A stretch of 64,000 bases of DNA from an uncultured Opitutia bacterium (lineage in GTDB: Bacteria > Verrucomicrobiota > Verrucomicrobiia > Opitutales > Opitutaceae), in NCBI GenBank assembly GCA_903859715.1, contig CAIONS010000051.1, positions 1-64,000 on the forward strand, in the 5' to 3' direction. This document shows positions 48,983-59,238 of this stretch, piece after piece (the first letter of the stretch is position 1; the number at the start of each line of letters is the position of its first letter). Both the position numbers and the translations under genes were made by a program. Under the pieces are notes generated by a model. That model was not told the DNA's origin and did not search any database. It was given only the letters and a program-made list of their open reading frames with translations.

Positions 48983-49810
48983 ATGAATGCAACGACCCCC
49001 TTGTCCGTCCCGAACTATGCCGCGCCCGCCAAGCTGGCCCCGACCCGCCTGCTGACGCCGGAGCAGATCGCGTTTTTCAAGCAGAACGGCTATCTGGCCG
49101 TCGACAACGTCATGCCGGTGGAGGAAATCCCGCAGGTGCGCGTGATCTATGACCGCCTGTTCAACGAGGACCGCAGCCGCACGGAAGGCGACCTGTACAA
49201 CCTGACCGGGGAGAAGCAGAAGGGGAAGAAGGAGGATGTGGCGCAGATTCTCCAGCCGGGCAAATACGCGCCGGCCCTGCTGGAAACGCAGATGGTGGCG
49301 AACCTCAAGGCCATGATGAAGCAGCTGCTCGGACCGGACACCCACATGGTCGGGGATCACGCCATCAACAAGCCGCCGCACAACAACTCGCCAACACCGT
49401 GGCATCAGGACGAAGCCTATTGGAATCCGGGGAAGGAATATCGCGGCCTGAGCATCTGGGTGCCGCTGCAGCCGGCGACGAAGCTGAATGGCTGCATGTA
49501 TTTCGTGCCCGGCTCGCATAATTTCGAGGTCATTCCGCACCAGCCGATCGGCGACAACCCGCTGACCCCCGGCCTGGAAGTCGTGCCGGGAGCGTTTGAT
49601 TTCAGCTCGGCGGTGTCATGCGAGCTGCCTGCTGGCGGCGCGACGTTCCACTTAGAGCGCACGCTGCACTACACCCCGATCAACCAGTCGGATGACTATC
49701 GCCGGGCCTACATCGCGGTCGGAACGCAGTTCGAGCGTCCGCGGGCTACGCTGCGGAAATTTCCCTGGCAGGAGCGCCAGCTCGCGGCCCGGACGGCCGC
49801 GAAATCGTAG
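48983..49810 (+). CDS. Phytanoyl-CoA dioxygenase family protein
   Basis: LTPEQIAFFKQNGYLAVDNVM; NSPTPWHQDEAYWNPG; GCMYFVPGSHN. Confidence 0.92.
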   Translation: MNATTPLSVPNYAAPAKLAPTRLLTPEQIAFFKQNGYLAVDNVMPVEEIPQVRVIYDRLFNEDRSRTEGDLYNLTGEKQKGKKEDVAQILQPGKYAPALLETQMVANLKAMMKQLLGPDTHMVGDHAINKPPHNNSPTPWHQDEAYWNPGKEYRGLSIWVPLQPATKLNGCMYFVPGSHNFEVIPHQPIGDNPLTPGLEVVPGAFDFSSAVSCELPAGGATFHLERTLHYTPINQSDDYRRAYIAVGTQFERPRATLRKFPWQERQLAARTAAKS

Positions 49811-49817
49811 AGTAGAT

Positions 49818-49907
49818 TCATCGCGGAAACGCGGAGGAGCGGAAATAGGGAAAAAGATCCCGGAGGATCGGCTCCGCATTTCCCCGCTTCTGTGCTTCCG
49901 CGATCAG
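49818..49907. repeat. Inverted repeat TCATCGCGGAAACGCGGAGGAGCGGAAATAGG ... GCATTTCCCCGCTTCTGTGCTTCCGCGATCAG
   Basis: Imperfect about 30-bp arms between convergent genes. Confidence 0.85.
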
Positions 49908-50785
49908 GTTTTTCTGACGGCGGGTAGTGCGCTGCCCAGCAGGATGAGCCCGGCGCCGATGAGTTCGTGCGGCAGAAAATGCTCGTGAAAGAAGACCGCG
50001 CCACCGATGGCGGTGCCGAGCGGCACAAGCATCTGCAGGAGTGAACCCTCCCCGACCGGCAGGTCCCGGAACGACCGCGTCATGCTCAGCTGGCCGGCGG
50101 CAGCACCCAGCCCGGCGAGGATCATGAGCAACCAGGCGAGGGGCGCGGTCGGCGCCCAGTTCACGGCGGCGGGCGTCGCGCAGATCATGAGTCCGAAGAC
50201 GCATTGGGCTGAAAAGATCGTGGCGGTATGCTCACCCTCGGCATGGAGCTGCCGGATGGTCACCACGACGTAGGCTGACGAGAGGGCGGAGATGATGGCG
50301 ATGACGTCATAGAAGCCGATGCCCGCGCCAGTGCCAAAGGCGTTGGTGATGAGGGCGAGGCCGATGATCGTGAGGGCTCCGCCTGCGGCCAGGACCGGAC
50401 GGAGGCGTTCACGCAGCACAAGGACTGCGAGCACCGCGCCCATCGCGAAGTAGGTGCTGTTGATGAACGTCGCCCGGCCCGCGCCGAGGTGCACCACGGC
50501 CAGATAGTAGGTGTAGACGCCGATGGCGCCGCCGAAGCCGCGAAAGATCAGGCGCCGGTTTCGATAGAGATTCCGGGGCTGCAGTGCGTCGGGCCCGGTG
50601 CGAAAAAAGCTGCCGACCACCACCAAGCCGACGGCGAACCGCAGGGAGGTCAGCAGCCAGACATCCACGGACTGGACGGCGCCGAGCGCGCGGATGATCA
50701 GCGTGGTGACGGTGAAGCTGAAAGCGGAGAGCAGCATGAACCACACGCCGCGGGCGTGGTGGGAGCTGGATGGGGAGGCGGTCAT
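49904..50785 (-). CDS. EamA/DMT-family transporter
   Basis: About ten hydrophobic segments; FRGFGGAIGVYTYYLAVVHLGAGRATFINSTYFAMGAVLAVLVLRERL. Confidence 0.9.
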   Translation of the reverse strand: MTASPSSSHHARGVWFMLLSAFSFTVTTLIIRALGAVQSVDVWLLTSLRFAVGLVVVGSFFRTGPDALQPRNLYRNRRLIFRGFGGAIGVYTYYLAVVHLGAGRATFINSTYFAMGAVLAVLVLRERLRPVLAAGGALTIIGLALITNAFGTGAGIGFYDVIAIISALSSAYVVVTIRQLHAEGEHTATIFSAQCVFGLMICATPAAVNWAPTAPLAWLLMILAGLGAAAGQLSMTRSFRDLPVGEGSLLQMLVPLGTAIGGAVFFHEHFLPHELIGAGLILLGSALPAVRKT

Positions 50786-50797
50786 GGGAAGGGAAGA

Positions 50798-50934
50798 GAA
50801 ACCACGAAGGACCACGAATGGGCACGAATATTTTTAACCACGAAGCACACGAAGGCCGGTTCCTCCGATCCTGCATTCATACCGCCAAGAGCGCGAAGGC
50901 CGCCAAAGACGGCCAAGCACGCGAAGACGGAAGC
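50798..50934. repeat. Word-repeat region (ACCACGAAGGACCACGAATGGGCACGAA ... CCGCCAAGAGCGCGAAGGCCGCCAAAGACGGCCAAGCACGCGAAG)
   Basis: Short reiterated CACGAA/GCGAAG/GCCAAG words in a gap upstream of the transporter. Confidence 0.7.
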
Positions 50935-51033
50935 CTGATGGTTTGATTCCGAATTTTGCGCTCTGGGCGACAAATATCCGGATCCGATGGCTTGGTCTTC
51001 GTGCGCTTTGTGCCCTTCGTGGCTAATCCCGGT

Positions 51034-52419
51034 TCAGAGTGCGTGGATCGCGCTCTTGCTGACCGCGAGGCCGGCTTCCTTGACCGCTTCACTCATGGTT
51101 GGGTGTGCATGGATCGTGCGGCCGAGGTCCTCGGCGCTGCCGCCGTATTCCATGTGAGTGACGACCTCACTGATGAGCTCGCCTGCATTGTGGCCGAGAA
51201 TCTGGGCGCCGAGGATTTTGTCGGTCTTCGCATCGGCGATGATCTTCACGTAACCGTCCGTGGTGTCGGCGGCGATGGCGCGGCCGTTGGCGGCGAAATT
51301 GAACTTGCCGATGTTGACGGCGCGGTTCGCGGCCTTGGCGGCGTCCTCGCCGAGGCCGACGCTGGCGACCTCAGGCTCGGTGTAGACGATGGCGGGCACG
51401 AGATCCCAGTTGATGTGACCGGCCTTGCCGGCAATCCATTCGGCGACAGCGGCGCCGTCCTCCTCGGCCTTGTGCGCCAGCATCGGGCCAGCAACCACGT
51501 CACCGATGGCCCAGATGCCGGGGGCAGTGGTCTTGAGGTGGGCGTCGACCTTGACGCGCTTCTTTTCGTCGAGCTGCACGCCGGCCTTTTCCAAGCCGAG
51601 ATTGTCGGTGTAGGGCCGGCGGCCGACGGCAACGAGAACCTTGTCAGCGGGGAATTCGAGCTTCTGGCCGTCGCGTTCCGCAGTGAGCACGCCCTTGGCA
51701 AAGCCGGTGACCTTGGCGCCGGTTTCGATCTTGAGGCCCTGCTTGGTCAGCAGGCGGGTGAAGTTGCGAACAATGTCGTCATCATAGGCCGCGGCGATCT
51801 TTGGAAGAAATTCCACAATCGTGACCTCGCTGCCGAGCCGGGACCAGACGGAGCCGAGCTCGAGGCCGATGGCGCCGCCGCCGACCACGACGAGTTTTTT
51901 CGGCACGGTGGAGAAGGCGATGGCGTGGTCGCTGGACACGATGGTCGTGCCGTCGAACTTCATGAACGGCAGCTCGACGGGTGCGGAGCCGGTGGCGATG
52001 ACGATGTTCTTGGCGGTGACGGTCGTGGTTTCCTTCTCACCCTTCACCTCGAGAGTGTTGGCGGAGGTGAAGGTCGCGGTGCCGGTGAGGACGGCGACCT
52101 TGCGGGCCTTGGCGAGCAGGGCGAGGCCGCCGACATTTTTGGCGACGACCTCATCCTTGCGTTTGAGAAAGGTCGCCAGATCGAGCTCGATGGAGCCGAG
52201 CTTGATGCCGTGGGCAGAGGCGTGGCCCTTGGCGAACGCGAAGTGCTCGCTGGAATGAAGGAGGGCCTTGCTGGGAATGCAGCCGACGTTGAGGCAGGTG
52301 CCGCCGAGGGTGGCGCGCTTGTCGATCAGCGCGACCTTGAGGCCGAGTTGCGCGGCGCGAAACGCGCACACGTAGCCGCCGGGGCCGGCGCCGATGATGA
52401 TGAGATCGTAGGAATCCAT
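51034..52419 (-). CDS. lpdA: Dihydrolipoyl dehydrogenase
   Basis: YDLIIIGAGPGGYVCAFRAAQLGLKVALIDKRATLGGTCLNVGCIPSKALLHSSE. Confidence 0.97.
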   Translation of the reverse strand: MDSYDLIIIGAGPGGYVCAFRAAQLGLKVALIDKRATLGGTCLNVGCIPSKALLHSSEHFAFAKGHASAHGIKLGSIELDLATFLKRKDEVVAKNVGGLALLAKARKVAVLTGTATFTSANTLEVKGEKETTTVTAKNIVIATGSAPVELPFMKFDGTTIVSSDHAIAFSTVPKKLVVVGGGAIGLELGSVWSRLGSEVTIVEFLPKIAAAYDDDIVRNFTRLLTKQGLKIETGAKVTGFAKGVLTAERDGQKLEFPADKVLVAVGRRPYTDNLGLEKAGVQLDEKKRVKVDAHLKTTAPGIWAIGDVVAGPMLAHKAEEDGAAVAEWIAGKAGHINWDLVPAIVYTEPEVASVGLGEDAAKAANRAVNIGKFNFAANGRAIAADTTDGYVKIIADAKTDKILGAQILGHNAGELISEVVTHMEYGGSAEDLGRTIHAHPTMSEAVKEAGLAVSKSAIHAL

Positions 52420-52424
52420 GATTT

Positions 52425-52527
52425 TGAGTCGAGAAGTCGAGAGGCGAGGGGTCGATGAGCCGGTCAGAAAGAGAGCGCTAAATGCAGGATCTGGCTCCTC
52501 GACTTTTCGACGCTCAGCTCTTCGACC
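52425..52527. repeat. Inverted repeat GAGTCGAGAAGTCGAGAGGCGAGGGGTCGATGAGCCGG ... CTGGCTCCTCGACTTTTCGACGCTCAGCTCTTCGACC
   Basis: Permuted-word complementary arms between sucB and lpdA. Confidence 0.82.
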
Positions 52528-52544
52528 ACAGTGAAGGCCGTGGT

Positions 52545-53765
52545 TCAGAGACCGAGCACGAGACGCGCCGGATCTTCGATTGCCTGCTTCACTTTCACGA
52601 GGAAGGTGACGGCCTGTTTGCCGTCGACGACGCGATGATCGTAGCTGAGCGCGATGTACATCATCGGCCGGATGACGACCTGGCCGTTGACGGCGATGGG
52701 GCGCTCGTTGATCGAGTGCATGCCGAGGATGGCGCTCTGGGGCGGATTGATAATGGGCGTCGAGAGCAGGGAGCCGAAGGTACCGCCGTTGGTGATCGTG
52801 AAGACGCCGCCCTCGAGGTCGGCGAGTGTGATCTTGCCATCGCGGGCCTTGGTGGCGGCGAGGGCGATCTGCTTTTCCACGTCGGCCATGTTGAGGGAAT
52901 CGCAGTTTTTCACGATAGGGACCATCAGGCCCTTGTCGGTCGAGACGGCCACGCCGATGTCGTAGTAGTTGTTTTCGACGAGCGTGTCGCCGTCGATCTG
53001 GGCGTTGATGGCGGGGACTTCCCGGAGGGCGTGAACGACGGCTTTGACGAAGAAGGACATGAAGCCGAGCTTCACGCCGTTCTTCTTCACGAAGTCGTCC
53101 TGGTATTTGGCGCGGAGCGCCATCACGCCGGACATGTCGACCTCGTTGAAGGTGGTGAGCATCGCGGCCTCGTGCTGGGCGGCGACGAGGCGCTGGGCGA
53201 TTTTCTGGCGAAGGGGGGACATCTTGCGGCGCGTCTGGCGCTCGCCGGAAGGTTTGGCGGCGGCCGCAGGTGCCGCGGCGGGCGCAGCGGCTGGGACGGC
53301 GCGGGCGGCTTCGGCGGGCTTGGCCTCGGTGGCGGCGATCATGTCTCCCTTGGTCACGCGGCCGGCCTTGCCGCTGCCGGTGACGGCGGCGGGGTCGATG
53401 CCGGTCTCCGTCGCGAGACGGCGGACGGCAGGCGATTGGGTGTCGGCGGCCAGGGCTTTGGCCGGAGCGGCGGGTTTGGCGGATTCAACCGGCGCGGCTG
53501 CTGGCGTTGCCGGGGCAGCGGCGCTGCTGGCGGTAGCATCGATGGACGCGACGACCTGGCCGATCTTGACCTCGGCGCCGGCTTCGACCTTCAGCGAAAT
53601 TTTGCCGGCGGACTCGGCGGTGCCTTCGGACGTGATCTTGTCGGTCTCCAGTTCGAAGAGCGGCTGGTCCTTTTTGACGACATCGCCGTCCTTGACGTAC
53701 CACTTGGCAAGGACGCCGGAATTGATCGATTCGCCCATCGGCGGGATTTTGACTTCAATGGCCAT
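52545..53765 (-). CDS. sucB: Dihydrolipoyllysine-residue succinyltransferase (2-oxoglutarate dehydrogenase E2)
   Basis: [47 protein letters not shown]-terminal [16 protein letters not shown]. Confidence 0.96.
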   Translation of the reverse strand: MAIEVKIPPMGESINSGVLAKWYVKDGDVVKKDQPLFELETDKITSEGTAESAGKISLKVEAGAEVKIGQVVASIDATASSAAAPATPAAAPVESAKPAAPAKALAADTQSPAVRRLATETGIDPAAVTGSGKAGRVTKGDMIAATEAKPAEAARAVPAAAPAAAPAAAAKPSGERQTRRKMSPLRQKIAQRLVAAQHEAAMLTTFNEVDMSGVMALRAKYQDDFVKKNGVKLGFMSFFVKAVVHALREVPAINAQIDGDTLVENNYYDIGVAVSTDKGLMVPIVKNCDSLNMADVEKQIALAATKARDGKITLADLEGGVFTITNGGTFGSLLSTPIINPPQSAILGMHSINERPIAVNGQVVIRPMMYIALSYDHRVVDGKQAVTFLVKVKQAIEDPARLVLGL

Positions 53766-53805
53766 GAGAAAAGGAAGTTGGGAGATAGGAGATGGAAATT
53801 GGAAG

Positions 53806-56604
53806 CTAGAGGGTGAAGGCTTCCTTGAGGAAGGTGGCGAGTTCGTGCCGATGCAAGGCGAGCGAGCCGACCGCGGGTGACGCGGAGGCGTCACGACCGG
53901 CGTAGAGCGGCACAAAGCCACCGAAGATCTCGGTGAGCAGCGGGGCGATGTAGGACCAGGCACCCATGTTCTGGGATTCCTCCTGACACCAGATGACGCG
54001 CGCGCCGGCATATTTCCTGGCGATTTCGGCGATCCGCTTCAGGTGCAGCGGATAGAGCTGCTCGAGGCGCACAATGGCGGTGTCGGTGTGGCCGTTCTTT
54101 TCGCGGTAATCGATGAGGTCGTAGTAAACCTTGCCCGAGCAGAACACGACGCGGGTGGGCGCCTTCGCCGCGGTGGCGAACGGGGCGCGGGTGCCGCTGC
54201 CGGTGGTGGCGAACGCGGGATCGTCGATGATCTCCTTGAACGAGCCGGTGGTGAAGTCCTCGAGCCGCGAGGTGGCGGCGGGGAGGCGGAGCAGGGACTT
54301 CGGCGACATCACGATGAGCGGCTTGAGGAAGTCGCGCTTCATCTGGCGGCGGAGTGCATGGAAGAAATTCGCCGGCGTCGTGATATTCACGATCTGCATG
54401 TTGTCCTCGGCACAGGTCTGGAGGAAGCGTTCGAGGCGGGCCGAGGAGTGCTCGGGGCCCTGGCCCTCGTAGCCGTGGGGCAGGAGCAGCACGATGCCGC
54501 TGGCACGCTGCCATTTCGATTCACCGCTGGCGATGAACTGGTCGATGACAACCTGCGCGCCGTTGGCGAAGTCGCCAAACTGCGCCTCCCAGATGCAGAG
54601 CATGCTAGGGTAATCGAGCGAGTAGCCGTAGTCGAAGCCGAGCACGGCGGCCTCAGAGAGCAGGGAATTATAAACGCAGAACCGCGCCTGCTTCTCATCC
54701 AGGTTGAGCAGGGGGGTGTAGGTCTCGAGCGTCTCGGCGTCATGCAGCACGGCGTGGCGGTGGCTGAACGTGCCGCGCTGGGTGTCCTGGCCGCTGAGCC
54801 GAACCGGCGTGCCCTCGAGGAGGAGACTGCCGAACGCGAGCGCCTCGCCAAAGCCCCAGTCGATGGGCCCGCCCTCCTTGTAGGCTTGGGCCCGGGTCTC
54901 AAGGAAGCGCTTGATCTTCGGGTTCAGTTTGAAGCCGGCGGGTACCTTCGTAAGGCCGCGGACAATCTTCCCGATCTCGTCGGCGCCGATGCCGGTGACG
55001 ATGGGCTTGAAATGGTAGTCGGGCTGGAACACCGCGGTGGAGCCGTGGAATTTCTTCGCCTCGAGCACGGCGGCGCGCTTGGCGGACTTGGCGGTCTCGG
55101 TGGCCTTGGCCTTTTCGAGGTTGGATTCGAGCGCGAGGGTGTACTCGGCCTTGATCGCGTCGGACTCGGCCTCGGTGATTGTACCCTCGGCGACGAGCTT
55201 GGCGCTGAGCACGGCGGATACTTGCGGATGGGCGGCGATCTTGCGGTAAAGGAGAGGCTGCGTGAACGCGGGCTCATCGCTCTCGTTGTGGCCATGCTTA
55301 CGGTAGCAATACATGTCGATGACGATGTCGCGCTGCCATTCCTCGCGGAAATCGAGCGCGAGCTGGGCGATCATGCAAACGGCCTCGGGATCGTCGCCGT
55401 TCACGTGGAAAACGGGCGCCTCGATCATCTTCGCGACATCGGTGCAATAGCGCGTTGAGCGGGCGTCGCTCGGATCGGTGGTGAAGCCGATCTGGTTGTT
55501 GACGACGAAGTGCAGGGTGCCGCCGGTGCGGTAGCCGGGGAGCTGGGAGAAATTCATCGTCTCCGCCACTACGCCCTGGCCGGCGAAGGCCGCATCACCG
55601 TGGATCAGGAGCGGCAGCACACGACGGCGCTCGGTATCGCCGCGGATGCGCTGGCGGGCGCGGGCCTTGCCCTCGACGACGGGGTCGACGATCTCGAGGT
55701 GGGAGGGATTGGCGGCGAGGCGGACCTCGACCTGCGGACCGGCGGCGGTATCGAGGATGGCCTCGTAGCCGAGGTGGTATTTCACGTCGCCGTCACCGCC
55801 GACGGTCTCGGGGATGTAGTTCTCGGAAAACTGCTCGAACAGCAGGTCGAAGTTTTTCCGCATCACGCTGGTGAGGACATTGAGCCGGCCGCGGTGGGCC
55901 ATGCCGAGGACGACCTCCTCGACGGTGACGGCCGGGCAGTGCTCGATGATTGAGTCGAGCGCGGCGATCATGGTCTCGCCGCCCTCGAGGGAGAAGCGTT
56001 TCTGACCGACGTATTTCGTGTGGAGGAACTTCTCGAAGAGCTCCGCCTTGTGGACGCGGCGGAGGATGCGGATCTTCTCGGCGCGGGTGAAATTGGGCTG
56101 GTTGCGCGTGGACTCCATGCGCTCCTGCAGCCAGCGGCGGACGTCGACGTCCTGGATGTGGGTGTACTCGACGCCAATGTGGTCGCAGTAGGTGGTGCGC
56201 AGGGCGATGAGGATATCGGCCAGTTTCATCTGACCGCCGCCGAGGAAGGTGCCGACGTCGAACGACGTGTCCAAGTCCGCCTCGCCGAGCTCGAACTGCG
56301 CGAGCGAGAGCTTGGGATGGGGCGCGGGCGGCTCGCTGAGCGGATCGAGATGCGCTTCCATGTGCCCGATCGCGCGATAGGTGCTGATCAGGTAATGGAC
56401 GTGCGACTGCTTGAGACTGTCGATGATGGGGGCGCCGGCCGCGGCGAGACCGGCAACAGGGGAGCCGCCATTGCTGCCGAGCGTGAAGCCTTGGAAGAAC
56501 GCGCGCCAGGTCGGGTCGACCGAGTCCGGGTCTTGCTGCCATGCCGCATAAGCCGCCTCGATGACGGCGGAATTGGCGCTGGTGGGGACGTTGAGGGAGT
56601 TCAT
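53806..56604 (-). CDS. sucA: 2-oxoglutarate dehydrogenase E1 component
   Basis: [60 protein letters not shown]. Confidence 0.97.
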   Translation of the reverse strand: MNSLNVPTSANSAVIEAAYAAWQQDPDSVDPTWRAFFQGFTLGSNGGSPVAGLAAAGAPIIDSLKQSHVHYLISTYRAIGHMEAHLDPLSEPPAPHPKLSLAQFELGEADLDTSFDVGTFLGGGQMKLADILIALRTTYCDHIGVEYTHIQDVDVRRWLQERMESTRNQPNFTRAEKIRILRRVHKAELFEKFLHTKYVGQKRFSLEGGETMIAALDSIIEHCPAVTVEEVVLGMAHRGRLNVLTSVMRKNFDLLFEQFSENYIPETVGGDGDVKYHLGYEAILDTAAGPQVEVRLAANPSHLEIVDPVVEGKARARQRIRGDTERRRVLPLLIHGDAAFAGQGVVAETMNFSQLPGYRTGGTLHFVVNNQIGFTTDPSDARSTRYCTDVAKMIEAPVFHVNGDDPEAVCMIAQLALDFREEWQRDIVIDMYCYRKHGHNESDEPAFTQPLLYRKIAAHPQVSAVLSAKLVAEGTITEAESDAIKAEYTLALESNLEKAKATETAKSAKRAAVLEAKKFHGSTAVFQPDYHFKPIVTGIGADEIGKIVRGLTKVPAGFKLNPKIKRFLETRAQAYKEGGPIDWGFGEALAFGSLLLEGTPVRLSGQDTQRGTFSHRHAVLHDAETLETYTPLLNLDEKQARFCVYNSLLSEAAVLGFDYGYSLDYPSMLCIWEAQFGDFANGAQVVIDQFIASGESKWQRASGIVLLLPHGYEGQGPEHSSARLERFLQTCAEDNMQIVNITTPANFFHALRRQMKRDFLKPLIVMSPKSLLRLPAATSRLEDFTTGSFKEIIDDPAFATTGSGTRAPFATAAKAPTRVVFCSGKVYYDLIDYREKNGHTDTAIVRLEQLYPLHLKRIAEIARKYAGARVIWCQEESQNMGAWSYIAPLLTEIFGGFVPLYAGRDASASPAVGSLALHRHELATFLKEAFTL

Positions 56605-56794
56605 GGAGGGCGATAAGAAACGCGCTCAGCGGACAAACGGCCCGAAGGCGCCTCCACTGGATACGTTATTAGCGATGATTGTCCGAACATTCAGCACGGG
56701 AGGGCGACTTAGACAAGCTCGCGGGGACGGTTTACGGGGATTGCAATCGAGCTTAAGGTGGGTAACAGCGGGATTAGTTTCTTCATTCCGCGCC

Positions 56795-57043
56795 ATGGAA
56801 CCACAGATCAAAGCCTCCCTTATCTCATTGCTGGACGCCATTAAGCGTTCTGATGGGCAGCGCGTCGTGAGTGAAATGGAGCGGCTGGATGGCTTCCTTT
56901 TGCGCGGACAGACGGACGGTTCGTTGCATCCGCAGCTGGAGCATTTTCTTGAGAAGCGGAGCTACGCCAAGGCGCTGATGTTTCTGGGCGGTGAAACCGA
57001 CATCCCGGTGGGAGCGTGCGGCGGCCGGCCGGCGAAAAGCTGA
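56795..57043 (+). CDS. Small hypothetical protein
   Basis: MEPQIKASLISLLDAIKRSDGQRVVSEMERLDGFLLRGQ...LEHFLEKRSYAKALMFLGG; adjacent to the SUI1 gene. Confidence 0.65.
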   Translation: MEPQIKASLISLLDAIKRSDGQRVVSEMERLDGFLLRGQTDGSLHPQLEHFLEKRSYAKALMFLGGETDIPVGACGGRPAKS

Positions 57044-57045
57044 CC

Positions 57046-57438
57046 ATGAGTGGAAGCGGCAAGATTCCGACGGATGGGGGCGGTGGCTTGGGGCAGAATC
57101 CCTTTGCCGCGTTAAGCGCATCGGGCCTGCCGGCGAGTCACGGAAAGCCAGCCGTTCCGGCGCCGGCTCGGCCGGCAGCGGCTGAGGTCCGAAATCGCGG
57201 CCGGGTGGATATCGTTCGCGAGACCGGCAACCGGGGCGGGAAAACCGTGACGGTGGTGAAAGGCTTCATCGGCATCGGGCTGCCGGAGAAGGAGCAGCTC
57301 GCGAAAAAAATGCGTGCGTCGTGTGGCTGCGGCGGAACCGTGAAAGACGGCCAGATCGAGTTGCAAGGTGACAAGCGCGAGCAGGTCGCGAAGATTCTGG
57401 CGGAGGCGGGGTTTCGACCGGTGTTCGCCGGCGGTTGA
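57046..57438 (+). CDS. SUI1/eIF1-like translation initiation factor (YciH family)
   Basis: GGKTVTVVKGFIGIGLPEKEQLAKKMRASCGCGGTVKDGQIELQGDKREQVAKILAEAGF. Confidence 0.92.
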   Translation: MSGSGKIPTDGGGGLGQNPFAALSASGLPASHGKPAVPAPARPAAAEVRNRGRVDIVRETGNRGGKTVTVVKGFIGIGLPEKEQLAKKMRASCGCGGTVKDGQIELQGDKREQVAKILAEAGFRPVFAGG

Positions 57439-58196
57439 TGGCCGTCGCGATCCATCACCCATTGTCCATGCCGTCCGAACCCAAACCTCCGTCGATGCTG
57501 GCCGGCACGGCGGGTGAATGGGAAACATTCGCGCAGGAGGATCCGCTGTGGGCGATCCTGACCGATCCGTCAAAGCAGGGCGGGCGGTGGAAGCTCGAGG
57601 AGTTCATGGCGATCGGTGCGCGCGAGTTCGCCAGCACGATGGAAGTCCTGCAGCGCCTGAATCCTCCGGTGGCGCGGGGCGCGGCGCTCGACTTCGGGTG
57701 TGGGGTGGGACGCCTGACTTATCCCATGGGGCATTTTTTTGCACGCGCAGTAGGCGTGGATGTGGCGCCGTCGATGATTGCGTATGCCGACCGGCTGAAG
57801 GGCGCGGTCACCAATGTGGAGTTCAAGCAGTCGGCCGCGTTGGAGCTGCCGTTTCCAGACCGGACCTTCGACTTGGTGCACAGCATCTTTGTCCTGCAAC
57901 ACATCCCGTTCGAAGCTGCGCTGAATTACATCCGGGAGTTCGTGCGGGTATTGCGCGTGGGTGGTGTCGCCTATTTCGCAGTGCCAGCGCAATTTTTCGG
58001 GGTCGTCGGCCGGCAGAAAGGCGAATCGCGCATTTCCTACGGCACCCGGGAAGCGGTGATGCTCATGCACTGCCTGCCGATTTCGGAAGTGGCCGCGGCC
58101 GTCGAGGCCAGTGGAGCTGTCATCGAGCAGTTGAATTCCGTGCGGCACGATGATTCCACGCTCCAGACCACGTATGTGGTGCGGCGGATGGCGTAG
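57435..58196 (+). CDS. Class I SAM-dependent methyltransferase
   Basis: ALDFGCGVGRLTYPMGHFFARAVGVDVAPSMIAYA. Confidence 0.92.
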   Translation: MMAVAIHHPLSMPSEPKPPSMLAGTAGEWETFAQEDPLWAILTDPSKQGGRWKLEEFMAIGAREFASTMEVLQRLNPPVARGAALDFGCGVGRLTYPMGHFFARAVGVDVAPSMIAYADRLKGAVTNVEFKQSAALELPFPDRTFDLVHSIFVLQHIPFEAALNYIREFVRVLRVGGVAYFAVPAQFFGVVGRQKGESRISYGTREAVMLMHCLPISEVAAAVEASGAVIEQLNSVRHDDSTLQTTYVVRRMA

Positions 58197-58261
58197 ACAT
58201 CGCTAGTTGACTGAGGCGATCAACAGGCCGAGAGCGCTGTTCTATTCCGATGGATGACGAC

Positions 58262-59140
58262 TCAAGCCGCCAATCCTGCCGCCAGCGTCAGCGCGCCCTT
58301 CGCGCGGTTCATGATGTAGATATGGTAGCCGGGTGCGCCTTGTGCGAGGAGATCGCGAATCTGGGTGAGGGCCCAGTCGATGCCGATGGTCTCGACGACC
58401 TCGGTGTTCTCGGCGGCGACTTCCAGGCGCGTGATGAGTTTTTGCGGGAGGGCGGTGCCGCACATCGCGGTGAAGCGCTGGATCTGCTTCAGGGAAAGCA
58501 CGGGCATGATGCCCGGTACGATCGGCACGGTGATTCCGGCGGAACGGCAGCGCTCGACGAAACGGTAGTAGACGGCGTTGTCGAAGAAGAGCTGGGTGGT
58601 GACGAAGGATGCGCCTGCGTCCACCTTGCGCTTGAGGTTCGCGAGGTCGGCCTCGGCGCTGGGTGCCTCCGGATGTTTCTCCGGGTAGCCGCCGACCCCG
58701 AGGCAGAAATCGGCATGGCGCGACTTGAGCAGCGCGACGAGGTCGCTGGCGTAGCGCAGGCCATCCTTGTAGGGAGTGAAAGTCGCCTCGCCCTTGGGCG
58801 GGTCGCCGCGGAGCGTCATGATATTCCGGAAACCGCCGGTGTGAATGCGGTCGGCGATCTCGGACAGGTCTGCGCGCGAATGGCCGACGCAGGTGAGGTG
58901 GGGCATCACCGTGAAGCCGAATTCGCCGCGCAGGATCTCGCTGACCTGTGCGGTGCGCTCGCGCGTGCTGCCGCCGGCGCCATAGGTGACGGAGACAAAG
59001 TCGGGGTTCATGCGCCGGAGGGCGCCCGCGGTGGCGCGGAGCGTCTCGACCCCGGCGTCATCCTTCGGCGGGAAAAATTCCAGCGAACGCAGCGGGCGTT
59101 GCTGCGCGAACAGTTCGGCGATGGGCAGGTCGGGGGTCAT
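58262..59140 (-). CDS. metF: Methylenetetrahydrofolate reductase
   Basis: LRSLEFFPPKDDAGVETL; MTLRGDPPKGE; DAGASFVTTQLFFDNAVYYRF. Confidence 0.95.
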   Translation of the reverse strand: MTPDLPIAELFAQQRPLRSLEFFPPKDDAGVETLRATAGALRRMNPDFVSVTYGAGGSTRERTAQVSEILRGEFGFTVMPHLTCVGHSRADLSEIADRIHTGGFRNIMTLRGDPPKGEATFTPYKDGLRYASDLVALLKSRHADFCLGVGGYPEKHPEAPSAEADLANLKRKVDAGASFVTTQLFFDNAVYYRFVERCRSAGITVPIVPGIMPVLSLKQIQRFTAMCGTALPQKLITRLEVAAENTEVVETIGIDWALTQIRDLLAQGAPGYHIYIMNRAKGALTLAAGLAA

Positions 59141-59143
59141 TTA

Positions 59144-59175
59144 ACGTATCAACGCATAAGCAATCGTTGATACGT
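59144..59175. promoter_or_regulatory. Operator-like palindrome ACGTATCAACG-cataagcaat-CGTTGATACGT immediately upstream of metF
   Basis: 11-bp perfect arms, ends 4 nt from the metF start codon. Confidence 0.7.
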
Positions 59176-59238
59176 GTAAAGATTAGAAAAGGCTCCAAGT
59201 GGCTCAGCGTGGCCGATGCACCTACCGGCTGGCCGGGA

